DNA of 64,000 bases, taken from the NCBI GenBank assembly GCA_002441135.1, contig DJVJ01000038.1, forward strand, positions 1-64,000. Direction: 5' to 3'. This document shows, one piece after another, positions 1 through 8,062 of the stretch (position 1 is its first letter; each line of letters opens with the position of its first letter). This stretch comes from Caryophanales bacterium UBA6259 (lineage in GTDB: Bacteria > Bacillota > Bacilli > Tepidibacillales > Tepidibacillaceae). The translations under genes and the position numbers were made by a program. A model generated the notes under the pieces. It worked only from the letters and a program-made list of their open reading frames with translations. It was not told the DNA's origin and did no database searches.

Positions 1-31
1 GCCTAAACATAATATACGAGGGGGAATGAAT

Positions 32-424
32 TTGAAGAAAAAAGTCCCAAGTATAATTCTAACGACTATCACAGTTATTTTAGTTTTAGTCATTGTGATA
101 CAGGCTTATGTTCCAAAGAAAATAATTAGTGATAAGGAAAATATAAATTTTCAAAGAATGCTATATCATGGGTCCGAAATTTTTATAGATGAAAATGAAA
201 TATTAAATATTTTAAGCAAGTATAGGTACAGAAAAACATTTCAAAGTTACTTCCCATATCAAAATGATAAAATCGATATTGAAATAGACCTCATTGATAA
301 TCATCAAATTAAACATATTTTATTAGGTGAGTTTAATATATGGTATGAGTCTGGTGACAAAGGAGCGCATAAAATACTGAATGCACAGGAACTTAAAGAT
401 GAAATTAATAGATTATTAAAGTAA
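32..424 (+). CDS. Hypothetical membrane-anchored small protein
   Basis: About 130 residues, not recognised. A basic start is followed by one strong hydrophobic segment (about residues 6-25), then a charged, Ile/Asn-rich soluble part, so it is probably anchored in the membrane with its C-terminus outside. The reading frame has an ATG at 26, but the strong GAGGGGG ribosome site ends only one or two bases before it. The TTG at 32 has about seven bases of spacing and is the better start. The gene sits at the edge of a decayed accessory patch. Confidence 0.6.
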   Translation: MKKKVPSIILTTITVILVLVIVIQAYVPKKIISDKENINFQRMLYHGSEIFIDENEILNILSKYRYRKTFQSYFPYQNDKIDIEIDLIDNHQIKHILLGEFNIWYESGDKGAHKILNAQELKDEINRLLK

Positions 425-571
425 AAATATTTAGTATAAACTTTCGTTCATGAGGCTTACCTGTAAGTTTAGATAAGTTTTATTACCGTTAGCCTTATTC
501 AACAAACGGGTAGCTATTCTAAAACAATCAGGCAAACTTTTATTATCAATTGGATTTAAAGGAATGATAAA

Positions 572-831
572 ATGCAGGCAATTGACGAGATAAAAAATAT
601 ATGTAATCGTTTTGAAAATAAAGAGTTTCATTTGAAAGAATTGAAAGGTCGGTTATCAAGAGTAAACACACCTGAACCTGATTTACACAAAATTGGTGCC
701 CTTTTGTATAAAGCAGATAATGACTTAGAAGAGATTATCATACAAGATTAGAAAGTAACCATCGTAAATACGCCTTGGAGGTAATACAGCACTTAATAAA
801 GACACTTAAAGAATTGGAAGAAAATAGCTGA
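572..831 (+). pseudogene. Frameshifted small alpha-helical protein (immunity-protein-like remnant)
   Basis: An ATG at 572 preceded by AAAGGA opens a frame ending at TAG 749-751. The protein sense continues in another frame from about 745 to the TGA at 829-831, as a Leu/Glu/Lys-rich helix. Joined, the two parts give about 86 residues of compact helical protein, which is typical of small immunity or antitoxin-like proteins of Bacillus toxin loci. That assignment is only an impression. One indel around 740-750 explains the break. No intact toxin partner is visible nearby. Confidence 0.45.
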
Positions 832-860
832 TTTTTTTATTCCATTAAACGGGTGCAAGA

Positions 861-887
861 GTTGAAGAAGGCGATTTCTTTTTTAAC
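861..887 (+). other. Imperfect RNA stem-loop in accessory intergenic region
   Basis: GTTGAAGAAG (861-870) can pair with CTTTTTTAAC (878-887) using two G-U pairs around a 7-nt loop. It lies between the broken gene at 572-831 and the small membrane protein at 939. Apart from this and the pseudogene, nothing else is recognisable in 425-938. A motif like CGGGTGC or CGGGTAGC recurs near 508, 850 and 1861, which hints at degenerate repeats in this patch. Confidence 0.3.
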
Positions 888-938
888 TATAGGGCAGTTT
901 ACTTCAATAAACGTGTTAATCGAAAAAGGGGGATAACA

Positions 939-1187
939 TTGGATTTACTTATGACTATTTATCTTAAATTAGTATGGTTAGCAATTTTTTATGGAGTTTT
1001 GTACTTAGTTCATAGAGTTTTAATTCAAAAAGGTTTTTATATAGCTCAAGTTTTATTTTTATCCTATTATTTTTATACACAAGATAAAATGATTAACCGT
1101 TTTGCAAGTTTAACTCTTAATGAGATGATAATAACTTGGTTTGTAGCTTCGCTAATGATTTTATTAACCATTATTGAAAAGAAATAA
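939..1187 (+). CDS. Small hypothetical membrane protein
   Basis: 82 residues with two or three hydrophobic segments (about 5-25, 32-48 and 60-78), so an integral membrane protein. It starts with TTG, preceded by the ribosome site AAGGGGG at 926-932. Not recognised. No conserved polar motif in the membrane segments suggests transport chemistry. It lies between a frameshifted gene and a DUF4275 gene in an accessory-looking patch. Confidence 0.5.
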   Translation: MDLLMTIYLKLVWLAIFYGVLYLVHRVLIQKGFYIAQVLFLSYYFYTQDKMINRFASLTLNEMIITWFVASLMILLTIIEKK

Positions 1188-1332
1188 ATATTAAATTAGT
1201 TAACTAAAGGGAGCTATAACGAAAGAAAGAGTTGCTAATGTGGCGACTTCTATTGTGCTAACGGTTGCATTTACTGGAAGAATGTTTTCATATATTATGG
1301 TGAATTTCACTTATTTAGGGAGGGTCAAAAAA

Positions 1333-1764
1333 ATGAATGACCTATATGGTAGACTTAAAACCAAAAAAATAAAAATAACTGAAATTCCAAATTGGGGACC
1401 TTATTTACGGAAGCAATGGGAGAATAATTTTGCTATTCATTTAACTGATAATGAAAAGAAATCAATTTACCTATTTGATACTGGTGGTTATAGTGGTTAT
1501 TTATGGCACTTATTTAGTAATGAGAAGAAGGATTGCTTGGAGAGAGAAAAAGCTGAAGCAGCATTCAATAATCAACCAAAGAATAATTGTTATGTATTTT
1601 ATCAAAATTCGGACTATGCTCTTTTTCTAGAAAATGCCTCTATATTTGATACTGAGGACCTTATAAATGAACAAGATATTTATATTGTAGATAAAGGATT
1701 TAATTGGACTTACGTACAAACGCACGAAACTGGATGGTTTGGTCCATATTTTAGCGTTAAATGA
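1333..1764 (+). CDS. DUF4275 family protein
   Basis: About 143 residues. The C-terminal half carries the pattern I associate with DUF4275: a GYLWHLFS core, a mid-protein YVFYQ strand and a terminal WTYVQTHE...GPYF block. The molecular function is unknown; the family is common in Bacillus accessory regions. An in-frame ATG exists at 1240, but AGGGAGGG at 1317-1324 is ideally placed for the ATG at 1333, which also matches the family length. The upstream in-frame stretch is hydrophobic and may be the remnant of another small gene. Confidence 0.65.
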   Translation: MNDLYGRLKTKKIKITEIPNWGPYLRKQWENNFAIHLTDNEKKSIYLFDTGGYSGYLWHLFSNEKKDCLEREKAEAAFNNQPKNNCYVFYQNSDYALFLENASIFDTEDLINEQDIYIVDKGFNWTYVQTHETGWFGPYFSVK

Positions 1765-1953
1765 AATTGAGGGTTTTTTAACTTGCGGGAGCAATTCTTT
1801 AAGAAGGAGAATACCTTTTTTATTTAAGTAAAGAGACAGAAAAGTTTAGCAAGAGATCGTCGGGTGCATTAATAAAAAAAGGATATTTAGTTTCCTTTGT
1901 CAAGTTTGAACATTAAATTGTTAGTGGAAGAAGAAAGTAATATAACGTATTAG

Positions 1954-1987
1954 AATGGAGGGATAATAATGTACCTCCATTTTTTGT
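1954..1987 (+). terminator. Rho-independent terminator
   Basis: AATGGAGG (1954-1961) pairs with CCTCCATT (1974-1981) and is followed by a T-run. It lies about 190 bases after the DUF4275 gene. Nothing else is recognisable in 1765-2074 except a short AAAGGA/TCCTTT hairpin near 1880-1897. Confidence 0.6.
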
Positions 1988-2074
1988 TAGAGTGTAATTA
2001 CAATTTTCTGAAATTTGTGGCAGATATTTGGAAAAATTATGGTAAGATGAATATGTAACGGTAGGGGGGAGTTT

Positions 2075-2288
2075 ATGAAAAATCTATTCTCTGATGGCGG
2101 AGAAAAAGAGCAGGCAATAAATTAATTGTAAGGGGAAAGATTACACTAATTATGAGTTACTTACTTTTGGGAATGGAAAGATGTTGTTAGTTCGCCTTAC
2201 ACCAGGAAATGACGATAATGAAATTGAAATCGAAGATGTAATTATTATCCCAGATGAATTGAAGGAATTATTCAATGAAAAAGACTAA
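2075..2288 (+). pseudogene. Frameshifted short gene of unknown function
   Basis: A good ribosome site (AGGGGGGA) precedes the ATG at 2075, but the frame stops at 2123-2125. Protein-like sequence continues through a second frame (about 2107-2135) into a third, which runs to TAA 2286-2288 and ends in an acidic EIEIEDVIIIPDELKELF-like tail. Two small indels would reconnect one protein of about 70 residues. The family is not recognised. With the break at 572-831 this marks the region as decaying. Confidence 0.4.
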
Positions 2289-2366
2289 CTTTGAGGTTTG
2301 ACAAAGAGACCGATATAAATAATTTAAATTTTCCCATAAAAAAGAAGACAAAAAGGAGAGTTGACA

Positions 2367-2912
2367 ATGAATATCAATGTACGTTTATCAACTCAAGATG
2401 ATTCATACATAATAAAAAATCTTTATCCATTATACTTACATGATTTATCAGAGATATTTGATAGACTACCAAATAAACATGGAGTCTATGAAGAGACGGA
2501 TGACTATGTAACATTAAACGACCAATATGAAGTACAGAATATTTGGTGGGAAAAACCCAATATATTATTTCCCTTCTTAATTTTAGTTGACGAGAAGCCA
2601 GCTGGTTTTATGCTAATCGCTACACCACCATATTGTAATAAGGGAATTGATTATTATGTCAATGAAATGTTTCTACTACGTCCATATCGAGGAAAGGGAA
2701 TAGCGGAACAAGCTGCTGTGAAAGTATTTGATCAGTTTAAAGGGAAATGGGAACTGTTTACTAACCCTTCAACGGAAAGAAATATTAACTCACAGAAATT
2801 TTGGAGGAAAGTAATATCCAATTATACAAAAGATAATTATGTAGAAGAATTCGGTGAAACATTTGATGGTTATATGCTTATTTTCCAATTTGATAATTCT
2901 GTGAGTCGATAA
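2367..2912 (+). CDS. GNAT family N-acetyltransferase
   Basis: 181 residues, the usual size of a stand-alone GCN5-related acetyltransferase, which moves an acetyl group from acetyl-CoA to an amine. The acetyl-CoA pyrophosphate loop is visible as RGKGIAEQAA (about residues 112-121), following the beta-strand YVNEMFLLRPY. A late FWRK helix is typical of motif B. The substrate cannot be told. A TTG at 2361 is in frame but abuts the ribosome site AAGGAGAG (2353-2360), so the ATG at 2367 is preferred. Confidence 0.8.
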   Translation: MNINVRLSTQDDSYIIKNLYPLYLHDLSEIFDRLPNKHGVYEETDDYVTLNDQYEVQNIWWEKPNILFPFLILVDEKPAGFMLIATPPYCNKGIDYYVNEMFLLRPYRGKGIAEQAAVKVFDQFKGKWELFTNPSTERNINSQKFWRKVISNYTKDNYVEEFGETFDGYMLIFQFDNSVSR

Positions 2913-2958
2913 AAAGATAAATAGCAATTGTAATTGGCGGAAAATAGTACAAACTGAA

Positions 2959-2986
2959 GCATTTGTAAATGAAATTCCCCATGCTA
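2959..2986 (+). promoter_or_regulatory. Candidate forespore (sigma-F/G type) promoter for the coat protein gene
   Basis: GCATT at 2959-2963, a 16-base spacer and CATGCTA at 2980-2986 resemble forespore sigma factor elements (-35 GNATA-like, -10 CATNNTA-like). The position, 55 bases before the CotF-like start, is sensible for a spore protein gene. This is pattern matching only. Confidence 0.4.
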
Positions 2987-3040
2987 GAATAATTCATCGA
3001 TAATGACTAATACTAAACGTAAAAAGGAGGGAATTTACAA

Positions 3041-3568
3041 ATGCATTTAACACAAAAAGAAAGATATTTACTTGAGGATCAGAAAAGCCATGAGGAATTG
3101 TGTATCAAAAAATATACAAATTATGCAGCTCAAGCCCATGATCCGGCATTAAAACAACTATTCCAAACCCATGCTCAGCATGAGCAACATCATTTAGATT
3201 CTATTAATCAAATTTTGAGTGGAACAGTACCAAGTGTTTCCCAAGGGCAACAAGGACAACAGGCACAACAAGGTGGCCAAGCTCAGCAGGGAATGCAATC
3301 CCAGCAACAAAACCAGCAAGGTCAGCAAGGAAATCAAGCGATGATGCAGGCTGGACAAACTGGGATGACAAATCAAAATGATAAGGATTTATGCCAGGAT
3401 TTATTAGCCACTGAGAAGTATATCTCTGGTACATATGACACAGCTATTTTTGAATTTAGAGATGCCAATATTCGTCAGGTGCTCAACCATATTCAAAAAG
3501 AAGAGCAGCAGCATGGAGAAGATATTTTTAACTATATGCAAAGCCATGGCATGTACAATCCACAATAA
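3041..3568 (+). CDS. CotF-like spore coat protein with glutamine-rich linker
   Basis: 175 residues. The N-terminal helical part (1-60) is ferritin-like with ExxxH-type spacing (HAQHEQHHLDS). The middle (about 65-112) is a Gln/Gly-rich low-complexity linker built on QQGQQ units. The C-terminal part (about 115-170) is a coat F domain (DLLATEKYISGTYDTAIFEF, then HIQKEEQQHGEDIF). Related proteins are deposited in the Bacillus spore coat. The ribosome site AAGGAGGG precedes the ATG. Monocistronic, with its own terminator and a possible forespore promoter. Confidence 0.8.
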   Translation: MHLTQKERYLLEDQKSHEELCIKKYTNYAAQAHDPALKQLFQTHAQHEQHHLDSINQILSGTVPSVSQGQQGQQAQQGGQAQQGMQSQQQNQQGQQGNQAMMQAGQTGMTNQNDKDLCQDLLATEKYISGTYDTAIFEFRDANIRQVLNHIQKEEQQHGEDIFNYMQSHGMYNPQ

Positions 3569-3594
3569 ACATTTTCATAGACTATTAGGTTTAA

Positions 3595-3633
3595 AGCGCT
3601 AATTCATCACTCGAATTAGCGCTTCTTTATTTT
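3595..3633 (+). terminator. Terminator of CotF-like gene
   Basis: A perfect 11-bp stem, AGCGCTAATTC (3595-3605) and GAATTAGCGCT (3613-3623), is followed by a T-rich tail. Its core AGCGCTAATT is the same as in the terminator at 8009-8037. Confidence 0.8.
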
Positions 3634-3755
3634 AGAAAATAAAGCAATTGTATATAAATTGTCATGAATAATTGGTATGTAAATCTTAAATAAACGTAAT
3701 ATAAGGAAAAGTGTTTTTTATTTAGTCATTTTCTAATGAAGGAGGAAAATGCAAC

Positions 3756-4514
3756 ATGAAGCTAGATAGAAAAGTTGCAATTGTTACAGGTGCTGCTTCT
3801 GGAATGGGGAAAGCGATAGCGATTCTTTTTGCAAAAGAAGGAGCAAAGGTAGCTGTTTCCGATATAAATTTGGATGGTGCAAAGGAAACGGTTAAAGAGA
3901 TTGAATCGAGTGGCGGTATAGCCTTTGCGATTAAGACGGATGTTGCATCCGAAAATGATGTGGATGAATTAGTAGATAAAACAGTGGAAACGTATGGTAC
4001 AGTAGATATTCTCGTGAATAATGCAGGTATTATGGATGGGTTTGAACCTATTGGAGAAATAAGTACCAAAAAATTTGATCGGATTTTAGCAATTAATACA
4101 AAGTCCATTATGTTGGCTTCTCGAAAGGTGATGCCAATCTTTTTAGCAAAAGGAAAGGGTGTTATTGTAAATAATGCTTCAGCGGCTGGCGTTTTTGGTG
4201 GACGTGGAGGGGCAGCATATACTGCCTCTAAACATGCAGCAATTGGTTTAACCAAAAATACGGCTTTTATGTATGCAGATAAAGGTATTCGGGCAAATGC
4301 GATTGCAACCGGAGCAGTTGCAACAAATATTGCTGCTTCAATGACAAATATAAGTCAGCTTGGAGCCGCAAGACAAGGAATTGGAATGCCATTAAATCCT
4401 CGTATTGGCCAACCAGAGGAAATTGCCAATGTAGCATTATTCCTTGCCTCTGATGACTCCGGCTTTGTCAATGGAGCGGTTTTAACAGCAGATGGTGGTT
4501 GGACTGCTTATTAA
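3756..4514 (+). CDS. SDR family NAD(P)-dependent oxidoreductase (FabG/glucose dehydrogenase-like)
   Basis: 252 residues, a classical short-chain dehydrogenase. The cofactor motif TGAASGMGK sits at residues 11-19, NNAG at about 89-92, and the catalytic Ser and YxxxK (NNASAAG...AAYTASKHA) at about 140-160. The C-terminus ends in the usual AVLTADGGWTAY. An Asp after the second strand (SDIN) favours NAD over NADP. The substrate is not deducible; 3-oxoacyl-ACP or sugar reductases are the nearest well-known types. A single gene with its own terminator. Confidence 0.8.
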   Translation: MKLDRKVAIVTGAASGMGKAIAILFAKEGAKVAVSDINLDGAKETVKEIESSGGIAFAIKTDVASENDVDELVDKTVETYGTVDILVNNAGIMDGFEPIGEISTKKFDRILAINTKSIMLASRKVMPIFLAKGKGVIVNNASAAGVFGGRGGAAYTASKHAAIGLTKNTAFMYADKGIRANAIATGAVATNIAASMTNISQLGAARQGIGMPLNPRIGQPEEIANVALFLASDDSGFVNGAVLTADGGWTAY

Positions 4515-4547
4515 TTGAAATGGTTACCAATTTTGAATTAAAAAGAA

Positions 4548-4580
4548 ATACACACGGTGATACCCGTGTGTATTTTTTTA
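4548..4580 (+). terminator. Terminator of SDR gene
   Basis: ATACACACGG (4548-4557) and CCGTGTGTAT (4564-4573) form a 10-bp stem followed by seven T. Confidence 0.8.
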
Positions 4581-4645
4581 TGTTACCATCATAATTGAAG
4601 ATTATTATTTATACACTTTAAATAAATAATTAAGGAGCGAGATTC

Positions 4646-5014
4646 TTGGTTCGACTAAAGGAATGGGCTAGAACATTAAAACGTGAAGTATATGTGCTCT
4701 ATTTTGCCTATAAAGATTATCGGACACCATGGTATGCTAAATTATTTGCCGCTATAGTAGTAGCCTATGCTTTTAGTCCGATTGATTTAATTCCAGATTT
4801 TATACCAATATTGGGTTATATAGATGATGTCATCCTAGTTCCATTAGGGATAATGCTTACGCTAAAATTGATGCCAAATGTGGTTATTGAGGAAAATAGA
4901 GCAAAAGCAGAAGAGTTTATGATAAATGGTAAACCTAAAAATAGGATAGCAGGCAGTATCATTGCTTTAGTATGGATTTTAGTAATAATTGCAATAATTA
5001 GGATCTTTATATAA
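4646..5014 (+). CDS. YkvA-like DUF1232 membrane protein
   Basis: 122 residues. The central block AYAFSPIDLIPDFIPILGYIDD (about residues 41-62) is the signature of DUF1232. Hydrophobic segments flank it, and a final membrane helix (about 103-121) closes the protein. The function is unknown; members are small inner-membrane proteins. Translation starts at TTG after AAGGAGCG. Confidence 0.8.
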   Translation: MVRLKEWARTLKREVYVLYFAYKDYRTPWYAKLFAAIVVAYAFSPIDLIPDFIPILGYIDDVILVPLGIMLTLKLMPNVVIEENRAKAEEFMINGKPKNRIAGSIIALVWILVIIAIIRIFI

Positions 5015-5084
5015 ATATAAAGAAGTCTTCTTACGAATTGATGAATGGATGAAAAATCAAAAAATTTGGAGGTATGGTTTTAAA

Positions 5085-6020
5085 ATGAAAATTTCAAATG
5101 AAATATTTAATAAGTCAGGTGCTTGGATAAAAAGAAATGGGAGGCCGTTGGAAGCCGCAAGATGGGATTATTTTTTTGAAGGTGCTTCTCACGAGAAGGT
5201 GATTCAATATCTAGCTGTTTTTCAGAATGAGGATGGAGGATTTGGGCATGGCATAGAGCCGGATTTTTGGTTACCGAGTTCATCACCAATGGCTACCTGG
5301 ACAGCAGGAAAAATTTTAATGGAAATTGGAACAGGGAAAAATGAAAAAATAGTTCAGTCGATGCTTTCCTATTTAGCAAATACGAGTCAGCAAGAAACAG
5401 GAATGTGGCTCTCTGTACTACCTGAGAATAACCAATATCCACATGCACCTTGGTGGCATTGGAATGAAGGTTCTCAGGAGAATTGGATGTTCAATCCTAG
5501 TGCAGAATTAGCAGCATTTCTTGTGCACTGGTCACCTAAACAAAGTGAAACTTCTCAGATAGGTTGGAGCTCAATTGAAAAAGCAGTAAATCATCTAATG
5601 AATATCACAGAAATAGACAGGCATGAATTAAATAATTATCAACAATTAATCCAAATAATGAAATTACACGAAATAGATTTTAATGAAAAGCTTCAATATA
5701 CATTAAATGAGGTTTCAGATAAAGTGATGTTGCTTGTGGAACGCATTATGGATAAGAATGTTTTGGAATGGTCATCAGGATATAAAGCGTTTCCTTTGGA
5801 GTTTATTGATAGTCCAAATCATCCACTCTGTAAAAAATACGGAGATTTGGTAGAACAAAATCTGGAATTTTATATAGAACAATTGTCTGATGAAGGAACT
5901 TGGGATATCTCATGGAGTTGGAGTGGCTTTCCAGAGGAATTTGCAATTTCAAGAAGATATTGGAAAGGAATATTAACAGTAAAAAGGTACAAAATACTTA
6001 AATCGTTTGGGTATCTTTAA
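5085..6020 (+). CDS. Conserved hypothetical protein with terpenoid-cyclase-like alpha-barrel features
   Basis: About 311 residues, no signal peptide. The block FQNEDGGFGHGIEPDFWLP (about 47-65) resembles QW-type repeats of squalene/terpenoid cyclase and prenyltransferase barrels. Other Trp-rich helices (APWWHWNEG and WDISWSWSG) support an alpha/alpha toroid. No DxDD catalytic motif is apparent, so it is probably not a true cyclase. An ATG at 5049 is in frame, but the only good ribosome site, GGAGGT at 5068-5073, serves the ATG at 5085. Convergent with the next gene. Confidence 0.6.
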   Translation: MKISNEIFNKSGAWIKRNGRPLEAARWDYFFEGASHEKVIQYLAVFQNEDGGFGHGIEPDFWLPSSSPMATWTAGKILMEIGTGKNEKIVQSMLSYLANTSQQETGMWLSVLPENNQYPHAPWWHWNEGSQENWMFNPSAELAAFLVHWSPKQSETSQIGWSSIEKAVNHLMNITEIDRHELNNYQQLIQIMKLHEIDFNEKLQYTLNEVSDKVMLLVERIMDKNVLEWSSGYKAFPLEFIDSPNHPLCKKYGDLVEQNLEFYIEQLSDEGTWDISWSWSGFPEEFAISRRYWKGILTVKRYKILKSFGYL

Positions 6021-6068
6021 ATTATATTTTTAAATAAATTGAACTTTTAAAAGGTGATAGTGGAGTTT

Positions 6069-6107
6069 AAAAAATAAGCTTATTCCAATAGAACAAGCTT
6101 ATTTTTT
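6069..6107. terminator. Bidirectional terminator between convergent genes
   Basis: AAAAAATAAGCTT (6069-6081) and its exact complement at 6095-6107 form a 13-bp stem with A/T runs on both sides. It can end the gene to the left and, on the other strand, the DUF1836 gene whose stop codon lies inside the right arm. Confidence 0.8.
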
Positions 6108-6683
6108 ATTTTTTCTATTCTCAATGATTTCATCTACTAAGGTTTCAGCTGCACGCTTATAAAGACTACTTAGACTACTAAGTGAAGCAATAAGTAAAAC
6201 TCGTTTTAACTCCTCGTTTTGGTCCACTTGAATATTAGCAATTTCATCTTTTGCTGCTTGAATATGTTCTTGAATATCTACCTTAAAATTAGATGTATTT
6301 TGATAGATTAGATTTTGATATGCTTCATAAAAACCGTAAAAATCAAAATCGTCTTCTATAATTCTTTTGTTTAAACCATTAAGGGTATATTTAATATCAT
6401 TAATCGAAAGAACGCCTTTTAGCTGATAGATTAAGCTCAGCAAAATCAGATGTTCCTTAGAATACTTCTTATTTTTAATCGGATAAAATAATTTTGCCTT
6501 CGCATAATTGTTGATCATTGTTTTGGTTAAAACATTTTCATCTTCATTTCTCTTTGTACCACTAAATTTTTTCTCGAAAATTTGAATGACTTGGTCCATA
6601 TATAAATCAATATCTGGGAAATCATCCAGTGAAATCTCTTTTTCAATATCCAGATTTTCAAGGAATAAATCTAATTTGTTCAT
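6099..6683 (-). CDS. DUF1836 domain-containing protein
   Basis: 194 residues. The typical DUF1836 stretch DLYMDQVIQIFEKK...LTKTMINNYAKAKLFYP..KKYSKEHLILLSLIYQLKGVLSINDI spans about residues 25-125. It looks like a degenerate MerR-type winged helix followed by a helical C-terminal part. Function unknown, possibly regulatory. It has a usual ribosome site (GGAGG) and stands alone, divergent from the hemolysin III gene. Confidence 0.75.
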   Translation of the reverse strand: MNKLDLFLENLDIEKEISLDDFPDIDLYMDQVIQIFEKKFSGTKRNEDENVLTKTMINNYAKAKLFYPIKNKKYSKEHLILLSLIYQLKGVLSINDIKYTLNGLNKRIIEDDFDFYGFYEAYQNLIYQNTSNFKVDIQEHIQAAKDEIANIQVDQNEELKRVLLIASLSSLSSLYKRAAETLVDEIIENRKNKK

Positions 6684-6858
6684 ATAAACCTCCGAAATTT
6701 AATCAATCAAAAAGGGTGAAAATATTTGCTTTTTATCTATAGTAAGGTTATTATATCACCGATAAAATTATAAGACAAAATAACTTGACTGTACATGATA
6801 GTTTTTAATATACTTGATGTAGTTATTAAAACTACATGTCGCGAGGTGGATGTTTAAT

Positions 6859-7506
6859 ATGACTAATTACATCAGAGAGCCCATTAATGGTCTAACTCAT
6901 CTAGGAGGAGCAATTCTATCGTTTATTGGCCTATTAGCAATGGTAATAAAAGTAGGCCAAAAAGGAGCAGGAATTCTTGAAGTAACTGCAGTAATCGTTT
7001 TTGGGATTAGTATGATTTTACTTTATTCAGCTTCTGCTACATACCATATGGTGAAAGCGAAGGATAATGTCATTGCCTTTTTTCGTCGGCTTGACCATTC
7101 GATGATTTTTGTCCTGATTGCAGGCACCTACACTCCTTTCACTTTAATTACTTTAAATGGAGTTATCGGTTGGACGCTGTTCTCTGTGGTATCTGTGATT
7201 GCACTGTGTGGCATATTATTTAAATTAATTTGGTTTAAATCTCCTAGGTGGCTCTCTACTGGATTATATATTGGAATGGGTTGGATTGTTATTTTTGCAA
7301 TTAATCCTCTTTCCTCAGCTTTAGGCTACTGGGGCACTTTACTGTTAACGGTAGGTGGTATTATTTACACCATTGGTGGTATTATCTATGGATTAAAACC
7401 TAATTTTTTAAAGACTAAACATCTTGGTTTTCATGAGATTTTCCATATCTTTATTTTGTTAGGAAGCTTAGCTCACTTTTTCAGTGTATATCTATTTGTT
7501 CTTTAA
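6859..7506 (+). CDS. Hemolysin III family (HlyIII/PAQR) membrane protein
   Basis: About 215 residues with seven predicted membrane helices. Family marks are the early PINGLTHLGGA, the SATYHM motif after helix 2, the RRLDHSMIF block and the late HEIFHIFILLGSLAHF with conserved histidines, which in PAQR proteins form a metal site. The physiological role in Bacillus is uncertain. The ATG at 6850 touches the ribosome site GAGGTGG (6843-6849), so the ATG at 6859 is preferred. Confidence 0.85.
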   Translation: MTNYIREPINGLTHLGGAILSFIGLLAMVIKVGQKGAGILEVTAVIVFGISMILLYSASATYHMVKAKDNVIAFFRRLDHSMIFVLIAGTYTPFTLITLNGVIGWTLFSVVSVIALCGILFKLIWFKSPRWLSTGLYIGMGWIVIFAINPLSSALGYWGTLLLTVGGIIYTIGGIIYGLKPNFLKTKHLGFHEIFHIFILLGSLAHFFSVYLFVL

Positions 7507-7540
7507 TCTTTAAGAAACAACAAATAGCTTTTTGATTTAT

Positions 7541-7575
7541 AAACCATCTTTTGAAAAAGATGGTTTTTGTTTTTC
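7541..7575 (+). terminator. Terminator after hemolysin III gene
   Basis: AAACCATCTTT pairs with AAAGATGGTTT (left arm from 7541, right arm to 7566) and is followed by a T-rich tail. Confidence 0.75.
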
Positions 7576-7658
7576 TTTCTCTTTTGTTGAAGCATACTTT
7601 TCTCATTATTGTAAAAGACTAAGCTTAACGAAAGCGAAATAGGAGGATAATAGGTAAT

Positions 7659-7976
7659 ATGAAAAACTTATTCAAGGTAATTTTATTCAGTCTAATCTTG
7701 ATATCCATACTCTTTCAAGGTGTTAGTGCACAAGAACAGGATTATGCCAAATGGGGGACCATGGCTCTAAATGCAGTTAAGGTACAATATCCAGGAAGTG
7801 ATGTAAGTGATTATGAATATCTTGGAAGAAATTTAATCTCAGATACTGAAACAAAAGATACATTTGATTTTGTAGTAAAGAAAAATACTACCAAAAAATT
7901 AGTTAGGGCTTATGTAACTTTTAACCCTAAAAATAATCAACTAATTAATTTGCAAATCAAAGAAATACAGCTATAA
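7659..7976 (+). CDS. Secreted DUF3889 family protein
   Basis: 105 residues. A signal peptide (about 1-24, cleavage near VSAQ) leads into a short mature domain with YAKWGTMAL, YPGSDVSDYEYLGR and a C-terminal beta-rich part. This is the pattern of DUF3889, a family of small exported Bacillus proteins of unknown function. A strong AGGAGG site precedes the ATG. A single gene with its own terminator. Confidence 0.7.
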   Translation: MKNLFKVILFSLILISILFQGVSAQEQDYAKWGTMALNAVKVQYPGSDVSDYEYLGRNLISDTETKDTFDFVVKKNTTKKLVRAYVTFNPKNNQLINLQIKEIQL

Positions 7977-8008
7977 GATATTAAAGAAGTTAATATTATG
8001 TGTTTATG

Positions 8009-8041
8009 AGCGCTAATTAGAATTTAAAATTAGCGCTTTTT
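8009..8041 (+). terminator. Terminator after DUF3889 gene
   Basis: AGCGCTAATT (8009-8018) and AATTAGCGCT (8028-8037) form a perfect 10-bp stem followed by T's. It is nearly identical in stem sequence to the terminator at 3595. Confidence 0.8.
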
Positions 8042-8062
8042 AATCTTTAAAGGAGTGTTCAT

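Noticed and set aside
431..631. Minus-strand ORF of 66 codons
   Set aside because: It has no ribosome site or family pattern and overlaps the plus-strand broken gene at 572, which has a proper start signal.
3194..3434. Minus-strand ORFs opposite the Gln-rich linker of the CotF-like gene
   Set aside because: Low-complexity CAA/CAG codons create open antisense frames. No independent evidence.
3595..8041. Shared stem AGCGCTAATT of two terminators as a repeat family
   Set aside because: Terminators with similar stems can arise by chance or local duplication. Only two cases were seen and both have simple terminator function.
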